A stretch of DNA of 64,000 nucleotides, from the NCBI GenBank assembly GCA_037039925.1, contig JAXRKP010001358.1, positions 70,190-134,189 on the forward strand, in the 5' to 3' direction. Both the position numbers and the translations under genes were made by a program. This document shows positions 1 through 14,800 of the stretch, one piece after another. The DNA is from Doris montereyensis. Lineage: Eukaryota > Mollusca > Gastropoda > Nudibranchia > Dorididae. A model generated the notes under the pieces. The model saw nothing but the letters and a program-made list of their open reading frames with translations, did no database searches and was not told the DNA's origin. The stretch's first letter is position 1, and each line of letters starts with the position of its first letter.

Positions 1-614
1 ATGTTAACGATCAATAAATCCTAACCTGGACTAAATCTGGATTATTCTAAATTAGATCTAGAGCTAGCTCTAGATATAGACCGACATCGGTACCTTCAGA
101 TTCATTCAAATTACCATGACCTTCATAAACCGAAAGTCGAAAGTCAGAACTACTCAGTCCTAGTCGTACTAGAATCTAGCTCCAGATGTCATCAACGGCA
201 TGATGGTTTAAAAACCAATCTGATCAATAAAAAAAAAAGATCATTTTTTGTCTTTGATTTTTTATTAAAATGTGGGTTCCCTACGTTAATCAGAATCATG
301 CAATTCTGATCCCATTTCAACTTACCTTGCGGGCTGCGGTTCGCAAAACATAAGCCATGTTTGACAGGGACACTAGGAATGATGTCTACACACCTTACAT
401 GTATTTTTATTCAGAAGAGCTCAGTGATAGATTTATCTCCCTTAACGCATGAATTTAATTTGATTTACACTAAGCATCCTTACTACATTACTTATTATGG
501 AGGCCCAGGATTTACTCATATCCACAACCAATGTGATCTCTGGGTTTTTGGTAAGATTTTTATTTTATTTTACCCAGACTACCTGTAAACAACCAAGGGA
601 ACTTTAACGTGCAT
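1..614. other. No gene seen; contains a 20-bp perfect palindrome
   Basis: AT-rich flank. A 20-base perfect palindrome lies at 56-75 (ATCTAGAGCTAGCTCTAGAT). The short reading frame near 361-588 has no recognisable features. Confidence 0.5.
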
Positions 615-823
615 AGAGGTGTATTCTGCGCACGGGATCTCGTTTTTATCGTCCGTCTTCGATGGGACTAAGCATCGATCCACCTACCTGGACCGGGGGG
701 GGGGGGGGGGGGTAGTTTTTACTCGTAAAAACTCGGGAACTAGTTTCAATCGTTGGCGGGGCTTGAACCCACGACCTTTGGGTTGAGAGGTCGACACCTT
801 GCCTCTGGACTACCGAGTCCCCA
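615..823 (-). mobile_element. tRNA-derived SINE-like element, family 1
   Basis: On the minus strand 752-822 resembles a tRNA: an A-box-like GGTAGTCCAGAGGCAAGG and a B-box GGTTCAAGCCC (759-769). The 3' part shares CCACCTACCTGGACC with a second copy at 33.27-33.48 kb. The acceptor stem does not pair, so it is not a working tRNA. An 18-base G run (695-712) sits inside this copy. Confidence 0.7.
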
Positions 824-3356
<2,533 letters not shown>

Positions 3357-3669
3357 GACAAAGGCTGCAAACGCAGTGGCTTCACTGTCCCACCACCTTC
3401 CCCTGGCGATTTTGGAAGAGTAAATATCGCAATCGAAGTACCTCATTACTTGAGACACAAGTGTGACCGATTACACCATAACAAGGTAGGCACAGCGTGC
3501 TGGTCTATGAAATATTTTGATGGATGGTCTGAAAATACAGATATGTTGAGGCTCATCGCTAAAAGGAAGAAAAGTTAAAATTGGTAAAAGAAAATTTAGT
3601 GCAAAATTTTTCAGAACCAATTTTTTACAGTGCTGTAATTACTATAACTATAAAATCACAGTAGGTAGA

Positions 3670-5395
3670 TAAAAATCTTGCGCGCTTTTGCGACGTGCGA
3701 TTCGTCAGTTAGGTTTAAAAAGTCAATTCTAGGAATGAAGCAAATCACTATCAATGCAGAGAAGTGCCAGTAAATCAAGATATAGTTAACCCATTACTGA
3801 TTGTTTAACATCTTTAATTATTCCTAGTTGCGAAAAAGAGCGTTTCCCTGAGCAGTTCGCAGCCATTAGAGATAAATAAATTCGGAATGTTAGTTCCGTG
3901 TCTGGAAATGTATGATAACTCCAGTAGTGTGCAGCATTTGAAACATCACCTGGGCGCTTCCAGTTGGTACTGTTTCATTAGGTCTCTGTTCTTTATACAG
4001 TACATGTACCAGCATATATACATTGATAAAATTCTGCTGTGAAATCGGTAGACAACTGCTTCGAATGCCCATCAAGTCTTGAAATACACGGGTACCAACT
4101 TCGATATCTTCATGAGACATAGTCATACTCAGTCAAAACACCAAACCTTTGCAGCATCATGGAATATGCATCGATATGCTGCTACCTACCACAGCAATCA
4201 CTACCTGCTCCTCATAATAGTCAAACTTATCTCGGCATTCATCCAAGAATTTATCCAAGCTCTGCAGAAGAACAATAGCTGGTGTTAATTCTATGGCGGA
4301 ACTTGAAGTAACTTGCTACTGCGGTTGAAGTGCTGCAAAATGTAATTTTAAAGTTCGCACATTAGGGCAGTTTCAATGGTGTCCAGGCGTTTGGCCAATC
4401 CATTTGCTTCATTTCGTATGCTGCCATTCTGAGTAGCATCCCCAGCAATTGTCCGGAGAACACATTGATTGAAACTGGGGCTACCTTCTGAAAACTGCTT
4501 CAGTGACATCAGCTCGAGCAGACCATCGAGTATCCTATGGGTGCTTAGAAACAAAGCATTCAGGTTGCTCTCCTATATGGGTCATCAGGACACCCCAATG
4601 ATGCATAGATGTTAAAAAGAATTAATACAGGCCCTATGATAATTTAATAAGATTAAACTGCTTCAATGCAATAATCCATAGCTGACTGACCATCTAGATT
4701 CAACAAAGAGTGGGCAGCGCAAGGAATATTAATCCACTAAACTATTCTCATTTTCGAAATTCGCTGCATACCAGTGTGAATATCAGAAATATTGCCGACA
4801 TTATCATATTATATCTCACGGCTTTTTTGAAGATGATGTCTTAATCTAACAAGTATTGAAGCAAAGTGTCAGCAAGACTCTTCTCTGTGTGACTGGAGAC
4901 ATTGATGAATGAATATCAGGAAGCGTTCCAAAAGTTGATGATCGGTAATAGATCAAATGGACATAACGAAGAATGATGTTTATCTGGTCTATATGGGTAA
5001 TATCTGGAGTGGAATCCACTGAAACTACCGTGACATTGCAATCTCATCCTTGAGGAGACCTATGACTTATCATGGCAAACATTATCTTCACAGATTGTTT
5101 TTTTTGACAACTATAAAGTGTGACCACAGCCGTAATTAAAAACTGGCATGAGTATGGATGCACTGTGATAAAAATAAATTTTATTGCCCAATCAGTTCCA
5201 AGGTGCTCAAATAAATACTGTTGTCTCTGGAGCCAACAGTTTCATTACGACTTCAAAGAGCCAAACCTCTCTCACAGAGAAAATGAATTTCTGCAACACA
5301 ACATCACAGAACATTTTTCAACAGTCAACCCATTGTCAGGCAACACAGAGCATGAAAAAGCTTTCAAGAACAAATACGTAAATTAAGAAAATTGC
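3670..5395 (-). pseudogene. Decayed hAT-superfamily transposase (ZMYM1-like)
   Basis: Minus-strand pieces in family order, in different frames with stops between. LALRSRNETVGSRDN lies near 5.25 kb; SVDSTPDITHIDQINIILR at about 4.96-5.02 kb holds the conserved DSTPD; DNVGNISDIHTGMQRI at about 4.78 kb; CAAHSLLNLDG at about 4.70 kb; RLDTIETALM near 4.38 kb; KFLDECRDKFDYYEEQ near 4.22 kb; and KRSFSQLGIIKD at 3.81-3.85 kb, the C-terminal dimerisation region. No frame is open across it, so it is dead. Assignment is by recalled motifs of the hAT/ZMYM1-like family, not a search. The ends of the element are not defined. Confidence 0.7.
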
Positions 5396-6849
5396 CATTT
5401 GTTTACATGAAAATAAAGGAAAGCATTTTGCCATGTCCTTATTATAATTATTCAACAAATTTTACCTTTTTTTTGTGGTCTGAATTTTTGGCTGGCCCTA
5501 AGGCATGTGCCTTATTTGCCTTGGGGCCTGATTCCATGAATCATATCCGATACGTGATATGACCGTATAGTGGGTGAAAAACCTGTCACCGCAGAAAATT
5601 GCGGCCACAAATGGCAAATCACGGCCGCAATTTTTCAACTTTTCATAATAAATCGTTTTCCCCTCAATTTTTTCCCACTCTGTTGGTATAATTTAAATTG
5701 AATTTGAAATATATATTTTTAATATGACCTCTCTTTGATGAAACAAGACTGGCGGATAAAGTTTTTTCTTCTTCTCCCATTGCCAGCACACTATCAGTAT
5801 ATATCCTAACCTCTAAAGCCAAACCTAAACAGAGAAGAGTCCTTTATAGTCTAGTCCTAGTCCATAGTACTGTCATACTCGTAGCAAAGAAATGAAGCCA
5901 ACGATCATAGTAGTCTTTAAACGATCATACTCATACAGACCTAATTCTTTCATTATCTCGATCAACAAAAAATGCCATTTATTTAACATAAAAATAGTGC
6001 ACAGAGTAAAGATTTGTTAAATTGAAATTTTCCCCATCCACCATGTGCAGTGGACTCATGTGAGTGGCAGCAATCATTTCTGCATAGTTTGCAACCTCGT
6101 GCTGGACTACGCTTGAAAGAATCGTTGGTGGAGGCCAACTCTAAAATGGAAAATAATTAAAAGGCTTTGAAAAGGGCAAAAAAGGAGGTGACAGGAGACC
6201 AGCAGCATAAAAACCAAACAAACAAAAAAAACAAAACAAAACAAAGCATCCCCCCCCCAAACAAAACAACAACCCCACAACGAAACAAAACAAAAAAAAC
6301 ACAAGAATCTGAAAAATGTTCCATTAACAAAAATCAAGAGATCCAAAGAATCTCTTGGTCAAAGATTTAGAAAAGTGTCTGGGGGTATCCCAGCAACCTG
6401 ACCTGACAACTGACAGTCTTTTGAAACGGTGGCAACTCAGATGTTTCAGAGCTAGCACAATGTCCTAGAAAATACACGTCTGAACCCAGCTGATGCAGAG
6501 AGGAGCATCTTAATTTACAATCTTTGTCTTTTCTGAGAGGAGAAGAAGCCTCAATGAAGAAAACTTAAAAGTATTGGTATTAGTGTTTTTGTATACAACT
6601 TTATTATCTATGACTCTTTTGGTGTGAACATGTTATTTTCTCCCTTTAATTTTATTTCGTGGAGAGGAAAGAATATTTTTGTGCACGTTAAAAAATTTAA
6701 AAAATGATGGCAAATTTTAGTGTTATTTTAAATCAAAATCATAATGAGTTTGCTATGCTAGTGAGAGGGAAAGTGGTATATTTTAGTCGCTAGATAATTG
6801 CACATTTACAACTCCACTGTTTGGACAAATGCATGCTGACAGTGGGTGA
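5396..6849. other. No gene seen beyond the hairpin
   Basis: The stretch 5483-5530 (CCTAAGGCATGTGCCTTATT, then TGCCTTGGGGCC) could be the outer end of the hAT remnant. 6210-6300 is a low-complexity ACAAA-rich run. The rest shows nothing. Confidence 0.4.
5595..5634. other. Perfect 12-bp inverted repeat, hairpin-forming
   Basis: AAAATTGCGGCC (5595-5606) and GGCCGCAATTTT (5623-5634) are exact reverse complements around a 16-base loop. It may be part of a small non-autonomous transposon or near the end of the hAT remnant. Confidence 0.75.
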
Positions 6850-7127
6850 CATTCTTGTTTGATTTGATGAATAAATATCTATAAATGCACATCAGGTATG
6901 CATCATTGCATGCTCAAAACTAATAGAACATGACAGCATTTGTGGAATAATTGCCCTTTATGAACAAACTGCAACAACAAACAAGGAAAAAATTCTTGTT
7001 TGGTTTGATGAATAAGAGAGATCTATAAATGCAAATCAGGTATGCATCATTGCAGCTCAAAACTAATAGAACATGACAGCATTTGTGGAATAAGAGCCCT
7101 TTATGAAAAAAAGCAACAACAAAAAAG
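6850..7127. repeat. Two-copy tandem duplication of about 140 bases
   Basis: Both copies contain TTGATGAATAA, CAGGTATGCATCATTGCA and CTAATAGAACATGACAGC in the same order, with small indels. Confidence 0.9.
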
Positions 7128-7634
7128 GGAGAGAGAATGTGTCTAGATGGGAACACCCTTGGCACACGCATGTAGGTATAACCAGTGGTGTCATCACCTT
7201 GCTCAGAGATGCATGCTGGCTGCACATCTCGCCGGAGCCTACTGTGTCTCCATAAAACAGCCTCGCATGTCACCAACTCACAGGATGATTACTATTGAAA
7301 TTTGAAAACAAGAACAAAAAACAAAACAAAAAATGTAATCACCCAAAACACACGTGTTGTTATGTCTCTATACACAATCTGTCCTGTCGCGTCACCTTAA
7401 CGCCAACGGGAGTAGAGGATACAATTATACCCACTTACAGGAGTCACTTGGGCAACTTCCAACAACTGGACGGTAAGTGTAATTGCACACTTTTCTTTTC
7501 TCCCAAACAGTGTGCAATTATCAAGCAACTACTGTTTAAAGTTGGTGGTGATCTACACACAAACAACAAATACATCAAGAGAAAAGAAAATCATTGAATA
7601 AAAATTAAAATCATCAAGATCAAGCAAAATATAT
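7128..7634. other. No gene seen
   Basis: Short reading frames occur on both strands but none has a recognisable motif or splice-supported extension. Confidence 0.4.
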
Positions 7635-8787
7635 TTTATTGAATTTGACATAAGTTAGAGATCACTCATTCAAACAAGAAGAACAAATACATATACAAGG
7701 TTTATGTCATATTGCTCACCACAAAGAGATGTTGCATAATTCATTATGCAGTGATCTACAGTGTTACTGCTACTACTAGTAGCACTAATGTTCAACAAAA
7801 TTTAGTTTTTGAAAGTTTTACAAAAAGATAATCTTATGCAATAGACAGATGTGATTTTATCATATTAACAAAGGAAGTCAATGAAGAAAAATTGGCAAAT
7901 GTTTTCCAAAGAAAAAGCAATTATCTCCCACACATAACATAATATTGAAATAGAGAGGAATAAGAGAAAAATAATAAAAGAAACAAAAACAAAATCAAAG
8001 TAAAAAAACAGAAGAGAAAGAAGGAAAGTGCAAGTTAGAAAATAACTGAGAGAAGAAAGTGACAAGCATGGTAGAATACAATCTAATATAGGAAATAGGA
8101 CAGAAAATGAGACAGTGAGTGATATAAAAACTAAAAACAAAACATCATAGAATCAAAACATTTGAGCATATGAGGAGATGCCTTTTAAAATTTTTCATAT
8201 TATAAAGATTGTAGGAAGCATGCATATAAATATGGATTATAGATGACACTTTACTCATACACACACACACACACACAATTTTTTAAAATTCTCAGGTTTT
8301 TAAACTATCATTCCTTATTACATTTATCAAATACCAAAATTCAATCAATGACAAAAAAATATCCACTTTCTTCCATTCGTATGCAAATTGTAAGAGCTCT
8401 ATAAAAACTTAAAGCATTACATCAATATTGTGGAAGAAAAAACCAATCTTGTCTCCATCTCCTGCCATATTGTTCCATTAATTTTCATGCTGACCATAGA
8501 ATATAATAATTAAAACATTATATTTCAATGGAATGTAGATGGTGTAATGGTAGAAAACTTTAAAAATGTTGAACTAAGAAGAAGAAAATGGAAAGAAAAA
8601 AAATCAACAAAAAAGTCAAACAGATTTATTTTTTTTACAAGTTAAGAAGTTTCTATAAATCATAAAAAGAAAAAGAGAAAACTTGAGTTATGTTGGAAAG
8701 TTGCATTAGATAATAAAGATAAAATATAAAACATAAAAGCAAAAACACAGCAATTTCTTTTCAATATTCTTTGTCGATAAATGAATC
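7635..8787 (-). other. Probable 3' UTR of the saposin gene
   Basis: Sequence downstream of the stop codon on the minus strand, rich in T on that strand, with no coding signal. Candidate AATAAA poly(A) signals lie at 8625-8630 (about 160 bases after the stop) and 7635-7640. I cannot tell which is used. A short (CA)n run lies at 8262-8277. Confidence 0.35.
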
Positions 8788-8820
8788 CTAACGGAAGGCT
8801 TTTGGGCATAGTTTCATTGT
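8788..8820 (-). CDS. Terminal coding exon of saposin gene (D1, last part)
   Basis: After a good acceptor (TTCTTTTACAG on the minus strand) the exon reads TMKLCPKAFR and then a TAG stop. It is entered in phase 0, matching the phase-0 donor after ...EKVCK in the exon at 10372. The join gives EKVCK-TMKLC, the normal end of a SapB domain with its last two cysteines. This exon is only 33 bases long. It fixes the C-terminus of the polyprotein and shows that no SapA domain follows. Confidence 0.75.
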   Translation of the reverse strand, partial: TMKLCPKAFR

Positions 8821-11800
8821 CTGTAAAAGAAACAAAAAAGAAGGTATAGGTAATAAACAAAGAACAGTTAAGGTCCTAACATGAAACATTATAATAGAGG
8901 GTGCAGTTGAAATTCCTTTTTGCTTTCCGTAATTAGATTTCCTCCTCAATATAACAACACTGATCATTGTTTATTACCAGATGCTTAATTTAGTGAATTT
9001 TTTTCCCCTAACTTAGTAATAACTTAGCAATAGTCAAAATTAGACATTTAACTAAATAATCTAACTATTTTTATCTTTGCATGTATATGAATGAAGATAA
9101 TGCATCATAATTTGTTTCATACAGTATAGCCCATATTCCCCAAACTCTTTGGGATCAGAAAATTAGTTTGTGGAATATGTGTTTTGGGGAAAATCAAAGG
9201 CACACAAAGAAGGATCTTGGTAGAGACTTTGCAATGAATCCATCATGTTTTTTTGTCGAATCCTGTTCAAGGAATACATGCTGTACACTGTCATTTATTT
9301 CTCCACTTGATCATAAATAGAAACCTAATTTGAAAGAGACAAATTTTTGCTGTCTTCCAAGCCATATCCAGAAATCTTCATCAAGCACGGTCTGTCTGAG
9401 ACATCTTCAATTGTTGGTTCACCTCAAATGAGACTACCTAAAGCTATTGCTTTTATCTGGAAACAATAATTTCCTTGTTAGTTTTGAAGGTATTTACAGT
9501 TATTTTCTCAATAGAAACCTTTCACCGTGATGCATAGTCACATTCGTTGTACATGTATTCAATTTGAATAAGAGAGCAAACACAGTGATATAGCATAAAC
9601 AGTTATGCCACAACTAGATCTACCCAGCATAAAATAAGTTTTCATTCTGGATTGGGTTTGGGTTTTTTGTATTCATCTAATTTCTTTGTTGGTTGCTGTT
9701 GCTGTTGGATGTTTGTTAGGTGTTGTTAGTTAGATGAAAGGTGTTAAAAAAATTGTATTTGTTTGTCAACATTCACTGAGGCAAAAGCTTGTTTGAATAT
9801 AGCCCCTAGCAGTCATTCACACAGCCAAGAGACCTTTGGTGCACACCAATGGACCCAGTTTAAACAGACTCATACAGAATTCACATCATGATGGTACAGT
9901 AGCTGGATTATTATCTTTTGGTGAGATAGCAATAGTAATGGCAATAAAGAAATTAAATCCAGGGAAGGGTGAAGAAGGGGAAAATGCAAATTCTCACAAG
10001 GACTTTTTTCAAGACCTCAAGTATTTACTATCATTGTTTTGTTACAATACATTTCTTCTTTTTTCCTTCTATTTTATTTCATTCACAGTTTGCATAAATA
10101 TTCATTCTCATTCAATTTCATATAATACCAACAATGAATCATAGTAGGCATCTAATGCCCAAGACTGCAAGCAGTACAGACACTGTTCAGAGAATCAAAA
10201 TATTCTTATGTTTAGTTTGTTGAGAATTGAACATTTTAAATGTAATAAACATTTTTTTAAATGTCTGCCATTAAAAGCATTTTAAATTGCGGGAGACCAA
10301 AATCTCTTTAGTTAAAGAGGTCTTGTCTCTTGTAATTATGAACGTTACAAAGATAGAAAGGAAGAACATACCTTGCACACTTTTTCAGGATTCATAAATT
10401 GAGCCACCAACTCTAGCAGCAAGGAGTATACTGCTGCACAATGGAAGTACACTGTCAATATAATTGAAATCATAAAGCGATTAGTCAAGAATAAAAATTT
10501 GATTGAGACTTTGTCAATATTTACACTGGCAATCCAAGACAAAGCAAAAAGGCTGTGATGAAAATTATCGCCGTAAAACGACACCAATCACTTTGAATAT
10601 AAATTTGAGTGGGGAGCTTGCGTTATCAGAGCATCATTCTTTTTCCCACCCTAGAGACCAAATGAACTATATTCTATGGAGTGGTTCAAGATAGCTGGTT
10701 GTCAAAATGGATTAAGTATCTACTTTGTAGTAAGATGCGGCCCAATCTCTATAAGTGGTTTCCTGCTTGATAAAGTCAGATTCTGATCTTGCGGTTCAGT
10801 AATCAATGCATCATTCTGCATAAAAAGCTCCAAAGTTGATCTGAAGGCCTAAAAAACTTCTTCATGGCTTGAAGTTGAAGCAGTTTCCTGCAGCATGAGC
10901 TGGAGCAATTCATTGCATCATGGAAGCAATTCATTGCATTATGAGGAAGCAATTCATTGCATCATGAGTTGGAAGCAATTCATTGCATCATGAGTTGGAA
11001 GCAAGTCATTACATTATGAACTGGAAACAATTCATTACATTATGAACTGGAAGCAATTCATTGCATCATGAACTGAAGCAATTCATTGCACTATGAGCTG
11101 GAAGTAATTCATTGCATCATGAACTGGACGTAATTCATTGCAATATGAACTGGAAGCAATTCATTGTATTATGAGCTGGAAGCAATTCATTGCATTATGA
11201 GCTGGAAGTAATTCATTGCATCATGAACTGGATGTAATTCATTGCAATATGAAATAGAAGCAATTCATTGCATCCTGAACTGGAAGCAATTCATTGCATC
11301 ATGAGCTGGAAGCAATTCATTGCATTATGAGCTGGAAGCAATTCAATGCATTATGAGCTGGAAGCAATTCATTGCATTATGAACTGGGAGGAATTCATTG
11401 CATTGTGAACTGAAAGCAATTCCCTGCATTGTGAGCTGGAAGTAAGTCATTGCATTATGAGCTGGAAGCAATTCATTGCATTATGAACTGGAAGCAATTC
11501 ATTGCATTATGAGCTAAAAGCAATTCATTGTATTATGAACTGGAAGCAATTCATTGCATCCTGAGCTGAAGTAATTCATTGCACTGTGAGCTGAAAGCAA
11601 TTCATTGCATTATGAACTGGAAGCAATTCATTGTATGACGAGCTCAACACTAAGGGGACATGCGTCTCAAGGTAACACACAGCACTGATGCTGTAAATAA
11701 TTTGGTGGTGTCAAGCTTTTGCATGTACACTCAATGCATCAGGGCAAGGGCCAAGGCTAGGTTTTAAGATAAAATTGAAATATTACTCTATAAGGCAATA

Positions 11801-14800
11801 CAGAGAACAGAGGTCACTATCTTTATTCAGGCTCGAGCTTGGCAAGCTTTCAACTTTCAGGGCATTTTTGAAAATTGACCTTTGCCCAGCTCTTGTGGAA
11901 AAAAACACAACTCTTCAAAGTAATAATGGGCAGGTGTGTTAGGCATCACCCTTCGATTGCCTGTCAGAAATTTGATATGAACAAGACAATACTTCATCAG
12001 GTAGAGTGACTGCTATTTGACTGTATGTTATGTATGATATTTTAAACTGAAACGTTTTGAAGCAAAACGAAATGGGATGAGAACAGGATTTTATTTTGTA
12101 AATATGAAGAAACTGCGACCCATCTAATTGCTCTGTTTGATGAGCTGACTCCAAATATAGTAGGCTAGTTAGGCATGGAACATTATTTTACTGTGAGCTT
12201 TTTTTTTGGTTATACATTACATCAACTTGTGTACATAAGTTATTGAAAATAACTATATCATGTTTTTTTATGATTTGCTTCATAAAAACGCAAAGCACCT
12301 TTCTGTTTTCACAAATCACTTTAATGGGATAGCGGGCACATTTGAGTATTAATACCTAAAGAGTTCTGGCTACATTTGTCATTTCATCCACAAAAGATTA
12401 CAGTAACATGGTATCAATTAAATCTACTTGAATTCCTCTTACCTTTGACTTCTCAGCATCTGGGATAACAGTGTTACACACTTTAGTCAGCAACGCCTCC
12501 GCTTCAGACACAGTTGACTTCTTCTGAAGGAAAGAATCCGTAATATCCGCCAAAAGTTTGCAAATTTCACATTCTGTAAAACTTGTTGCCAATTGGGTAG
12601 ATTCTGCAATGTAAAATCATGCATAAAGGTATTAATGTTGAGAGACAAATATATCTAGTATATAAAAAAAAGAAAACAAAAAAGTTGTCTTAAATGGGTT
12701 TTTTATTTCATTTTCTAGGTTGTTTTGGGGGATTTTGTTGTTGCTGTTGCTTTTTTGGATTCAGATCGGTAAGCATCTTTTCAAGATTCAAGATTTCAGC
12801 AGTTAAGTGCTTGTTAAACCATGGGAATATTCATTGTCTGCATTGATAGCTTTTTACTTAACTGTATATCGATGGTGAAAGTCGCAATTTTGAATGTTTT
12901 GAGAAAATTAAAGAAAATTGTGCTGCGCTTTTTAATCTTTTCACAGACATACACGGTGTGCAAATGTAAAAAACCAGCCCCAATAGGGAGACGTGGATGA
13001 CTCATATGGTTACTATACGGATTTCTATTGAATTTTGTGCCACAGAATCCTAACTACACGAAGCTTCCTAATGCTAAAAAGTGAAAAAAAAGGTGTTACT
13101 AATTATAGACTTACACAGCTGGCAATTTTCTTTGTCGCTATATCAATCTATCTTCTTATCTATTTGTCTCCTTATCTCTACCTATATACATTACACACAC
13201 TTACACACACACACATATACTTATTACAGAAAAGTAATATGTATATATATTCAAATGAAGAGTGACAGAGGTACAAATAGTGATTAATTTATGTTTCAGA
13301 AAAATGAGGATATTGTATCAAAGTACAGACTTTTATGATGATCACTGAAATTTAGACGACAAAGTGCCCTACTTTACGTCAACTGCTTGAACAAAAAAAT
13401 TAAATAAAATGAGCTCTTAGATGTACCTGTTAATCGAGGGTCGCATAGCTGAAGCTCCTGGCAGAATGCAATAGGGAAATTGAAGCCCCTGATTTCACTG
13501 ATGAGACTTGGCAAATCCTCGTTCACTAAATACTTACAAACATCAGGCCATGTTTTGACATAGGAGCACAAGTGGAGTAGGATAGTCTTTACTTCACTCT
13601 GTAATGAAATTTTAATTTTAAGTCCACCAAGCAATTGAAAAAGTTTAATCTGTATTATATTTAATCTATGACTTTTCCAGTTGCCTTAATTCAAGAGTAA
13701 AGACATAGAGTAAGACAAGTGGCACGTTGAATAAGGACAAGTAATAAATACTGAACCTCATAGGGACAAAGATGAGAGAAATACAAGGGAATTAACAGAA
13801 AAAATGTTTCGGCACCAAACAGAATTAAACGCACCATCAACGTGTTGGCACCCATCGCCTTACCATGAAAAGAGAGCGCACAATGAACCTTGTTAACTAC
13901 GCTCCTTGAAAAGGAGTTTTATTAAAAATAGGTCTTTAGTGTGAATCAAATCCTTACTAGCAGTTATATTCAATGATAATTCATGCCACTATAGTATAGT
14001 TAATTTTCTTAGGGTACATATTGTTTTTCTCTTACATTCTGACTTTGCCTGTATCAAACAAACATCGTTTCACAAAAGCATTATACCATCTATTGGATCA
14101 CAATATTTCTACTATGAAAGTAAAGTCGGAGCTTATCCCAGTTTCTATAGCACAAAGCGGAATAGGTGACAATGATCACCTCCTGGACAGGACGCTAGTC
14201 TGATGCAGATTTTTACTCCTAAGCCAGTGCTTGTACCCATTTGCACTTGGGCAGAGTAGGGAAAACGCGTGTTGAGTGTCTTTCCCAAGGAACACAACGT
14301 CGGACCTGGCTTTGCTAGGATTCAAATTTGGGACCTCATTATCCCCAGTCCAGCAGCCTTACAGCTCTGCCACCGACGACACTAACATAAATAGTTGAAT
14401 GAAATAATGCATGTTTCATCTCCCATAAACTGAATCATCCGCCACTTCAGTAAGACTGACACAGGGATTGCGATTCAGAGAAAGTGAAATCAAAGCTACT
14501 TTCTCTTCTTTTAAAACAGATTCCACCGATCAACAATGAAAAGTTTTGTTTTCATCATAGTATACATTTCAACCACAAGCAAAGACTTATCTTACGGGAA
14601 AGATCCAGAAATATACCTTATTTTGCATACACATAAAAAAAAGAAAAAGCCTTCTATTACAGGACAACTCATATTGAAAATGTCATGCTCACCTGCCAGT
14701 AACTAGAACCTAACGCTACTTGGATTTCATACCAAGCAAATTTACATGCAGGACAAGTAAGATTTCTTGGCACAGTAGGCATGGAGACTGTTTTTCTGCT

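Noticed and set aside
752..822. Possible functional tRNA gene on the minus strand
   Set aside because: A and B boxes are present but the acceptor stem does not pair and a second decayed copy exists, so a SINE is the better reading.
7295..7597. A 100-residue plus-strand frame near the 3' end of the gene
   Set aside because: Low-complexity Lys/Asn start, no recognisable domain, and no splice-supported neighbours.
10865..11646. Possible CRISPR-like array
   Set aside because: Units are directly adjacent with no unique spacers, and the context is a eukaryotic intron. It is a minisatellite.
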